A DNA stretch of 49,620 nt from Alphaproteobacteria bacterium (lineage in GTDB: Bacteria > Pseudomonadota > Alphaproteobacteria > UBA7985 > JAUIBT01), in NCBI GenBank assembly GCA_030428255.1, contig JAUIBT010000025.1:1-49620 (forward strand), written 5' to 3'. Shown here in pieces: positions 16,494 to 22,143 of the stretch. The notes below the pieces were generated by a model. The model saw nothing but the letters and a program-made list of their open reading frames with translations. It was not told where the DNA came from and made no database searches. The translations under genes and the position numbers were made by a program. Position 1 is the stretch's first letter. The number at the start of each line of letters is the position of its first letter.

Positions 16494-17015
16494 AGCCAAG
16501 GAATCAAGGGCCAGGCACCCCAGGCGCCCACGCCTCAGGCCCCTAATCCTCAGGCCCCTAATCCTCAGGCCCCTAATCCTCAGGCCCCTAATCCTCAGGC
16601 CCAGCAAGGCCAAACTGGCCCACGCCTGGGGCCCTTGCGATCTGCCGTGCCTGGCGCGCAACCGAACCAATCCGCCAGCGCCGCTGGCGCACCTGCGAGC
16701 ACCGCCCCCTTTCAGCGCACGCCAGAAGGCTTGATGCTGCTGGTCGGACCCAAGCCGCAGGGCGTGCCCTATGTGCTGTGGATCGGCACCGCAGAGACCA
16801 GCAAGCAAGGCGCCGAGCTGTGGCAGGCAGCCCTTGCCGCCGAGCCCAGTATTCTCGGCGGTTTGGAAGCCATTTTGGAGCCCGTGACAATCGGCAAGAC
16901 CAAGGGCTTTCGCGTCCTGGTCGGGCCGATTCCAGACGAAAAGCTGGGCTGGCAAGTCTGCAACGCGGTCAAGGCGGGCTCTATGTCCTTCTTCTGCAAG
17001 GTGCGGACGTTTTGA
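16494..17015 (+). pseudogene. SPOR-domain half of the split Sel1-SPOR gene
   Basis: This is the same reading frame as the Sel1 gene, open from the codon after TAG 16491 to TGA 17013-17015. It encodes a Pro/Gln repeat (APNPQ repeated), an Ala/Ser/Pro linker, then a SPOR-like domain at about 16729-17010: LMLLVGPKPQGVPYVLWIGT, LEAILEPV, KGFRVLVGPIPDEKLGWQVC, SMSFFCKV. SPOR domains bind denuded septal peptidoglycan. No ATG or ribosome-binding site is visible between the TAG and the domain; the first plausible start is a TTG at 16635. The domain is therefore either untranslated, made by readthrough, or separated only by a base-call error. Confidence 0.65.
16533..16601 (+). repeat. 15-bp tandem repeat, 4.6 copies (unit CCTCAGGCCCCTAAT)
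   Basis: Perfect copies start at 16533, 16548, 16563 and 16578, with a 9-base partial copy to 16601. In the SPOR-gene frame each encodes Pro-Gln-Ala-Pro-Asn. Identity without synonymous change indicates recent expansion by slippage. It begins 40 bp after the in-frame TAG. Confidence 0.9.
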
Positions 17016-17836
17016 GCCGAAAAGACCGAAGCGACGCCAAATCGTCCGCGCAGCGTCCAGTCGCTCAATCCCAGCACTGGGACTGGGACAAGCGGCATTT
17101 GAGCGGCCCCTTTGATTTCATCGGCGATGTCCACGGTTGCTTTGACGAGTTGCTGGCGCTGCTGGATCGGCTCGGTTACCAGGTCGCGCCCTTTGATCCC
17201 AAGGGTGAAGACCCGATTACTGCGCGCCATCCCCAAGGCCGCCTGCTGCATTTCGTGGGCGATTTGGTGGATCGAGGGCCCAATTCCAAGAACGTGCTGC
17301 GCCTGGCCATGGGCATGCAGGCGGCAGGTACTGCGCTTTGCGTCATGGGCAACCACGATGATCGCTTTATGCGCTGGCTCAAGGGCAACGAGGTGCAGAT
17401 CGCCTTTGGCCTTGAGACCAGCATCGCCGAAATGCGCGCCTCTAGCCCGGCCTTCAACCAAGCCGTGATGGCCTACTTGAAGTCCATCAGTTACTATCAC
17501 GCTTTGGATGGCGGCGCGTTGGTGGTCACCCACGCGGGCCTGCGGTCTGACATGCTGGGCGCGACCGGCCAAGCAGTGCGCGCCTATTGCTGTTATGGTC
17601 CGGTGCATCGCGAGACCGGCAAGCGCATTCACTGGGCACCTCAGTGGACGGGGCCTTTTAAGGTGATCTATGGGCACACGCCGATTGACCAGGCCGCCTG
17701 GCTCAGTGACACGCTGAACCTGGATACCGGCTGCGTATTCGGCGGAGCCTTGACCGCGCTGCGCTGGCCCGAAGACGTGCTGGTCTCGCAGCCCTCCAGC
17801 TTTGATTTCTACGCCGATGCAGGCGACGGTCTCTGA
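17012..17836 (+). CDS. Metallophosphoesterase (PP2A/PrpE-like)
   Basis: 274 residues from a TTG start at 17012 that overlaps the SPOR stop (TTGA), preceded by AAGGTG. The frame is open further upstream, but there it overlaps the SPOR frame and has no family content. Calcineurin-like motifs appear in order: GDVHG (38-42), GDLVDRG (83-89), GNHDD (113-117), H174 in THAGL, and GHTP (221-224). These coordinate two metal ions. Related enzymes hydrolyse phosphoproteins or diadenosine tetraphosphate (PrpE); the substrate here is unknown. Its last 28 bases overlap convergently with the EamA gene. Confidence 0.85.
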   Translation: MSRKDRSDAKSSAQRPVAQSQHWDWDKRHLSGPFDFIGDVHGCFDELLALLDRLGYQVAPFDPKGEDPITARHPQGRLLHFVGDLVDRGPNSKNVLRLAMGMQAAGTALCVMGNHDDRFMRWLKGNEVQIAFGLETSIAEMRASSPAFNQAVMAYLKSISYYHALDGGALVVTHAGLRSDMLGATGQAVRAYCCYGPVHRETGKRIHWAPQWTGPFKVIYGHTPIDQAAWLSDTLNLDTGCVFGGALTALRWPEDVLVSQPSSFDFYADAGDGL

Positions 17837-18729
17837 CGGCGCTTGTGTTTGGTGCTGATCAGAATCGCGATCAAGATCAAAGTTCCGCCGATCAGGCTGG
17901 CGCGGGTCGGTATTTCGGCCAGGACAAAGAAGGCCAGCAAGGGCGCAAGCGGCGTTTCTAGCGTGCTGAGCATGGCCGTTTGCCCGGACGGCAGGCGCTT
18001 GGCGCCCTCGGCCAAAGTGACCGAGGCCAGCGCGAACACCAGGCCAAAAGCCGACAGAATGGCGATGTCGCCCAGGTTCAAGGCGAAGGGCGCGCCCAAC
18101 ATTAAGGCGGGCGGCAGCAGCAAGAGCGAGGAGAGGGCTGCCGGTCCTGCCGCCGGGGTCTTGGGGTAGCGGCGATAGATCACCATGAGCAGCGCCATGG
18201 CCAAAGCCATGCAGAGCGCCAAGGCATCGCCGCCCAATGCGAGGCCCGGCAGACCGGCCCCGACCGGCGACGTGCCCACAAGCGAGCCTCCGACCATCAC
18301 CGCCGCACCCGCCAGTGCCAGCAAGCAGGCGACCAAGAGCCGCCGCGTGAGACGCTCGCCGATCCAGGCCCAAGCGCTCAAAGCCGCCAACAAGGGCGAC
18401 AAGGCATAGATCAGCGCTACATGGGCGACACTGGTCAGCTTGAAGGCCGTTATGAAGGCGGCAGTTCCCAGGGCCCCGACCACCGCAGCAGCAAGACCGC
18501 TCCAGCCCATGCCTTGAAAGTTTTCAGCGCTCCGGCCGCGCGCTGCGATCCACACAACAGTGAAGCCAGCGGCGAAGACTCCGCGCCAGAAGATGATGTC
18601 CCAAGGCGCGGCGGCCACCCCTTTGGTGAACAGTCCGGCGGTGGAGAAGGCCACAACCGAGACCAGAACCAAGGTCAGGCCAAGGCGGCCTGCCTTCAGG
18701 TCCGGGTGAGCAGGTATTGTATCTGTCAT
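17809..18729 (-). CDS. EamA-family (DMT) transporter
   Basis: 306 residues with ten hydrophobic helices in two EamA repeats, an inner-membrane drug/metabolite transporter. The first repeat runs from LGLTLVLVSVVAFSTAGLF to about residue 150, and the second ends in LIGGTLILIAILIS before a basic tail (KHKRRQRPS). Substrate unknown. It is divergent from the ArsR-type regulator with about 110 bp between starts, so the regulator probably controls it. Its 3' end overlaps the phosphatase gene by 28 bp on the opposite strand. Confidence 0.88.
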   Translation of the reverse strand: MTDTIPAHPDLKAGRLGLTLVLVSVVAFSTAGLFTKGVAAAPWDIIFWRGVFAAGFTVVWIAARGRSAENFQGMGWSGLAAAVVGALGTAAFITAFKLTSVAHVALIYALSPLLAALSAWAWIGERLTRRLLVACLLALAGAAVMVGGSLVGTSPVGAGLPGLALGGDALALCMALAMALLMVIYRRYPKTPAAGPAALSSLLLLPPALMLGAPFALNLGDIAILSAFGLVFALASVTLAEGAKRLPSGQTAMLSTLETPLAPLLAFFVLAEIPTRASLIGGTLILIAILISTKHKRRQRPSPASA

Positions 18730-18838
18730 GCATAGCAGCCTGGTAATAACAATCAGTGGTCTAGCGTTGCACAGCAGGCAGCGATAGGAGCTTGGTATAA
18801 ACTTGACCGCGCAGCGATGCTTCGGTTATTTCCGAATT

Positions 18839-19555
18839 ATGTACGATGAACCTCCCATGGCGCGCATTGGAGCGCTGATCGGCTCGCCGGTGCGCGCGCG
18901 CATTCTGACGGTCTTGTTCGATGGCCGCGCCCTGACCGCAACGGAGCTTTCCAACGAAGTCGGCACGGCTCCGGCCACCACCAGCGAGCACTTGGGACTG
19001 CTGCTGGGCGGCGGGCTGATTGCGCGCGAGAAGAGCGGTCGCCACCACTATTACAGCCTGGCCAGCGCCGAGGTGGCTGGGGCTCTTGAGGGCCTGGTAG
19101 CAAGGCTTGCGCCCGCCAGCGAGGGCAAGGAAAGCCCGGAGCGATCACAAACAGGCCTGCCTCTTAAGCCCAATCAGCTTCGGCCGATCCAACGCGCACG
19201 GTTCTGCTATGATCACATTGCAGGCCGCTTGGGTGTGGCAATAGCCGACGGCCTGATGCAACGCGGAGCGCTGTGCCTGACGGGCGAACACTACCAGGTG
19301 ACCGACAGTGGGCAGGCGGTTTTGGCTCAGATGGGCGTTTGCTTGCAGACCGCGCGCGCCAAAAAACGCATATTCGCTAAGCAGTGCTTGGACTGGAGCG
19401 AGCGGCGGCACCATATCTCGGGCGCTTTGGGGGCGGCGTTGGCCGAAGCCTGTTTGCAGCGCTTGTGGGTGCAGCGGACCAGCGAACGGCGGGTGTTGAC
19501 TGTCACCCCGGAGGGTAAGCGCGCGCTGTCCGATCTGTTGGGGGTGGAGTTTTGA
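18839..19555 (+). CDS. ArsR-type winged-helix transcriptional regulator
   Basis: 239 residues from ATG 18839; starts at 18803 (TTG) or 18857 (MARIGALIG) are possible, and none has a clear ribosome-binding site. Residues 8-75 form the ArsR/HTH_20 domain: IGSPVRARILTVLFDGRALTATELS, then recognition helix TAPATTSEHLGLLLGGGL and wing EKSGRHHYYSL. A second half of about 130 residues contains another winged-helix-like segment (LCLTGEHYQVTDSGQAVLAQ) and a cysteine/histidine-containing region (QCLDWSERRHHISG). It lacks the CxC metal site of ArsR/SmtB. The likely target is the divergent EamA gene. Confidence 0.8.
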   Translation: MYDEPPMARIGALIGSPVRARILTVLFDGRALTATELSNEVGTAPATTSEHLGLLLGGGLIAREKSGRHHYYSLASAEVAGALEGLVARLAPASEGKESPERSQTGLPLKPNQLRPIQRARFCYDHIAGRLGVAIADGLMQRGALCLTGEHYQVTDSGQAVLAQMGVCLQTARAKKRIFAKQCLDWSERRHHISGALGAALAEACLQRLWVQRTSERRVLTVTPEGKRALSDLLGVEF

Positions 19556-19721
19556 GTTTGGTACACGGTGGCCGCTTGCTGCTGAACGCCAGGCGGTCCA
19601 GGTGGCCTGTCCCCTTGGCGGGCCTTGGGCCTTGCCTTGGCTCTGTCAGCGGGCTAAGGCAGGGCGCAGATCTCATCAAGCCCGCAACGTCCGCCGTCTG
19701 GCGCGCAAGAAAGCCCCTGCT

Positions 19722-20336
19722 ATGACCATCTACCTGCATCAAAACGACCTGCCGGATGACCTGCAACTTGGGCCCGTGGTGGCGGTCGATACCGAGGCCA
19801 TGGGGCTGCGCAACCGCCGCGACCGCTTGTGCCTGGCGCAGTTGTCCGACGGCAACGGCGATGTCCACTTGGTGCAGTTCGCAGATCGCAAGTTTGACGC
19901 TCCCAACCTGGTGCGCCTGCTCGCGGACCCTGATCGGCTCAAGCTGTTTCATTTCGCACGCTTTGATGTGGCCATTTTGAAAGCCTACTTGGGTGTTGAT
20001 GTCGCGCCGCTTTATTGCACCAAGATCGCTTCGCGCTTGGTGCGCACCTACACCGATCGCCATGGCCTGAAGGTCTTGTGTCAGGAGCTGATCGGCGTAG
20101 ATATTTCCAAGCAACAGCAAAGCTCGGACTGGGGCGCAGCGACGCTGAGCGAGGCGCAGCAAGCCTATGCGGCTTCGGATGTCTTGTACCTGCACCGAAT
20201 CAAGGCCGTCTTGGACGCTATGCTGGAGCGCGAAGGGCGCAGCGCGCTGGCCCAGAGCTGTTTTGACTTCTTGCCGACCCGCGTGGCCCTGGACCTGTTG
20301 GATTGGGACGATACCGACATATTTGCGCACGCCTAG
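19722..20336 (+). CDS. Short ribonuclease D-like 3'-5' exonuclease (no HRDC)
   Basis: 204 residues from MTIYLHQNDL. This is a compact DEDDy exonuclease domain: D23 and E25 in VAVDTEAMGL, D82 in FHFARFDVAIL, Y149 and D153 in AYAASDVLYLH. Unlike full RNase D it has no HRDC domain. Short RNase D-like proteins upstream of lptC are a regular feature of alphaproteobacterial genomes. They likely process RNA or short oligoribonucleotides in the cytoplasm; the exact substrate is not known to me. The ORF is open upstream to 19602 but the family start is at 19722. Confidence 0.88.
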   Translation: MTIYLHQNDLPDDLQLGPVVAVDTEAMGLRNRRDRLCLAQLSDGNGDVHLVQFADRKFDAPNLVRLLADPDRLKLFHFARFDVAILKAYLGVDVAPLYCTKIASRLVRTYTDRHGLKVLCQELIGVDISKQQQSSDWGAATLSEAQQAYAASDVLYLHRIKAVLDAMLEREGRSALAQSCFDFLPTRVALDLLDWDDTDIFAHA

Positions 20337-20362
20337 GGCGGCTCTGCGGCTCGCGTGGCACA

Positions 20363-20385
20363 CGGCAGGGTGGCAAAACCTGCCG
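20363..20385 (+). other. Perfect hairpin, 7-bp stem CGGCAGG/CCTGCCG
   Basis: Inverted repeat 20363-20369 and 20379-20385 with a 9-nt loop, 27 bp after the exonuclease stop codon. No T tract follows, so it is not a canonical intrinsic terminator; it could stabilise the upstream mRNA end. Confidence 0.5.
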
Positions 20386-20417
20386 ACAGCGCGACCGATA
20401 CCGCGACGCCAAAGCTG

Positions 20418-20447
20418 TTGAAAAATGCAAATTCGGCTGCCTGTATC
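20418..20447 (+). promoter_or_regulatory. Candidate promoter upstream of lptC
   Basis: TTGAAA (20418-20423) followed after 18 bp by TGTATC (20442-20447). The -35 match is good, the -10 match is poor. It would place transcription of lptCAB-rpoN start within the exonuclease-lptC gap. Weak call. Confidence 0.25.
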
Positions 20448-20465
20448 CCATTACTGCTATGGGAT
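20445..20465. other. Perfect inverted repeat ATCCCAT-N7-ATGGGAT
   Basis: A 7-bp perfect dyad with 7-nt spacer, 28 bp before the lptC start codon. It could be an operator for a dimeric regulator or a hairpin in the lptC leader. Confidence 0.45.
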
Positions 20466-20493
20466 CGCCTGATTTGACGCCTAGATAGGGCCT

Positions 20494-21129
20494 ATGAACC
20501 AAGCTCAACTTGCTCCGCTGGACCTTTATAGCCTTTGGGTGCGCCTACTGCGTGCGTCCTTAGTGGTGGTCATGGCCTTGGTCTTTGTCGTGGTTCTGCT
20601 GGTGCCTTTGTGGGAAGTGCTGCGCTCGCGCAACCTCTGGGCCACCTTGATCGCAGGGCGCGTGTTGCCAAACCAGCCAGTTGAAAACCCGCGCCTGACG
20701 GAAAAAATCGACGATTTTCAATTTGATCTGCGGGCCAAGCGCGCGCTGCCGCTCAGCCAAGACTGGAAGCAGCTTGAGATTATCGATGCCTCGGGAGAGA
20801 TCACCAACGACGATGGCACGGGGTTGATCGTTCGCGCGTTGAGGGGGGCCTATGACATGGAAAAGAAAGAAGCCCGGCTGAGCGGCAATGTAGAATTTCG
20901 CGACAAAGAGGGCGAATATCGCGTCACCACGGCCTCTGCGATTGTCGATTTAGAGACCGAAACGGTGCGTGGTGATGATCCTGTGACCGTCGAGTCCGAG
21001 GACTTTCGTGTGCAAGGCCAAGGCTTTCTTGTCGAAGATCGCGGACGACGCGTTGTCATCACCGGGCAATCTGAGCTACTGATCTTTGATCAACTGCCGC
21101 AAAATCGCCGAATACTTGAAGGGCAATAG
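20494..21129 (+). CDS. lptC: LPS export protein LptC
   Basis: 211 residues. One N-terminal membrane helix (about 20-43, rich in V/L) anchors it in the inner membrane, followed by a periplasmic beta-jellyroll of OstA type: VENPRLTEKIDDFQFDLRAKRA, GEYRVTTASAIVDLETETVRGDDPV, FRVQGQGFLVEDRG. LptC receives LPS from LptB2FG and hands it to LptA. The length and IDDFQF-type opening match alphaproteobacterial LptC. It is followed 33 bp later by lptA. Confidence 0.9.
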   Translation: MNQAQLAPLDLYSLWVRLLRASLVVVMALVFVVVLLVPLWEVLRSRNLWATLIAGRVLPNQPVENPRLTEKIDDFQFDLRAKRALPLSQDWKQLEIIDASGEITNDDGTGLIVRALRGAYDMEKKEARLSGNVEFRDKEGEYRVTTASAIVDLETETVRGDDPVTVESEDFRVQGQGFLVEDRGRRVVITGQSELLIFDQLPQNRRILEGQ

Positions 21130-21162
21130 CGCCGGTTTAGGGGGACCGCGCAAAGAGTGACT

Positions 21163-22134
21163 ATGACCAACCAGCACCACCAGCAGATCAAACAAAGCAC
21201 AACCAAGGCCGCGGGTTGTGGCTTGCCTGTGCTGCGCGTCGTCGCTTGTGCGGATGTCGCCGCTTTGGCAGCTCGGATCGCTTTGAGCGCTTGGCTTTTG
21301 GCGGGCGCTGCTCTGTTTGTCAGCACCGCCGCCTGGGCGCAGTCGGATGACGAGCCCATTGCCGTCACCGCAACCGAAGGCATCGAATGGGATCAGCAGC
21401 GCAAGGTCTACATCGCCAAGGGCGACGCAGCGGTGCGCCAAGGGGAGGTGACCATCCATGCCGGCGAACTGCGCGCCTACTATCGCGAAGGCAAGTCCAA
21501 GAGTGATGCGGGGGGTGTCGCGCTGGGCTCGGCGTCTGGCAGCATCTATCGCATCGAGGCAATTGGCGATGTTTACGTCAAGCTGGATAAGGACCAGTTG
21601 TCGGCCGGCAAGGTGGTCTATGAGGTCGATAAGGAGCTGATGACCGCCACCGGCAACGAGCCCGTTTTCGCAGCAGGCGATGGCACCACGGTTCAGGCCA
21701 GCGAAGCGCTGATCTATGATCCGAAAAACAGCCGCGCCATGGCCAAGGGCAAGGTGCGCGCTTGGGACAAGGAAAACCGCCTGAACGCCGACGAACTGGA
21801 ATTGGAATTCGACAGCACCAAGACCGCGAGCGGCGGCGTGCGCCCGACGGAAATCAAGCGGATCATCGCGCGCGGTAACGTGGTGATCGTTCAAGGCGAC
21901 GCTGCGGCGCAGGCCGATCAGGCCATCTATGATCCGGTCGAGGAGACCGCGCGCCTGGAGGGCAACGTGCGCCTGGTGCAAGATGGCAACGTTTTGACCG
22001 GCCAGTACGGTGAATTCTTCTTTAAGCCCGGCATCGGACGCATTTTGGCGGTCCCGCCGGGCACCAGCAATCCCGGCAACAATCAACGAGTGTTTATCGT
22101 CATCAATCCGGCGACCCTCGAAGGTGGGAACTAG
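21163..22134 (+). CDS. lptA: LPS transport periplasmic protein LptA (long form)
   Basis: 323 residues from ATG 21163 with AAGAG upstream; a GTG two codons earlier is an alternative. The long N-terminal region ends in a signal peptide with likely cleavage after AWA at 59. OstA beta-jellyroll repeats follow: ATEGIEWDQQRKVYIAKGDA, LIYDPKNSRAMAKGKVRAWD, AIYDPVEETARLEGNVRLVQ. LptA forms the periplasmic bridge carrying LPS from LptC to LptD. It is longer than the E. coli protein (185 residues), with about twice the jellyroll strands, as is common in alphaproteobacteria. The lptB fusion starts 9 bp downstream. Confidence 0.9.
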   Translation: MTNQHHQQIKQSTTKAAGCGLPVLRVVACADVAALAARIALSAWLLAGAALFVSTAAWAQSDDEPIAVTATEGIEWDQQRKVYIAKGDAAVRQGEVTIHAGELRAYYREGKSKSDAGGVALGSASGSIYRIEAIGDVYVKLDKDQLSAGKVVYEVDKELMTATGNEPVFAAGDGTTVQASEALIYDPKNSRAMAKGKVRAWDKENRLNADELELEFDSTKTASGGVRPTEIKRIIARGNVVIVQGDAAAQADQAIYDPVEETARLEGNVRLVQDGNVLTGQYGEFFFKPGIGRILAVPPGTSNPGNNQRVFIVINPATLEGGN

Positions 22135-22143
22135 GGCGGCGTC

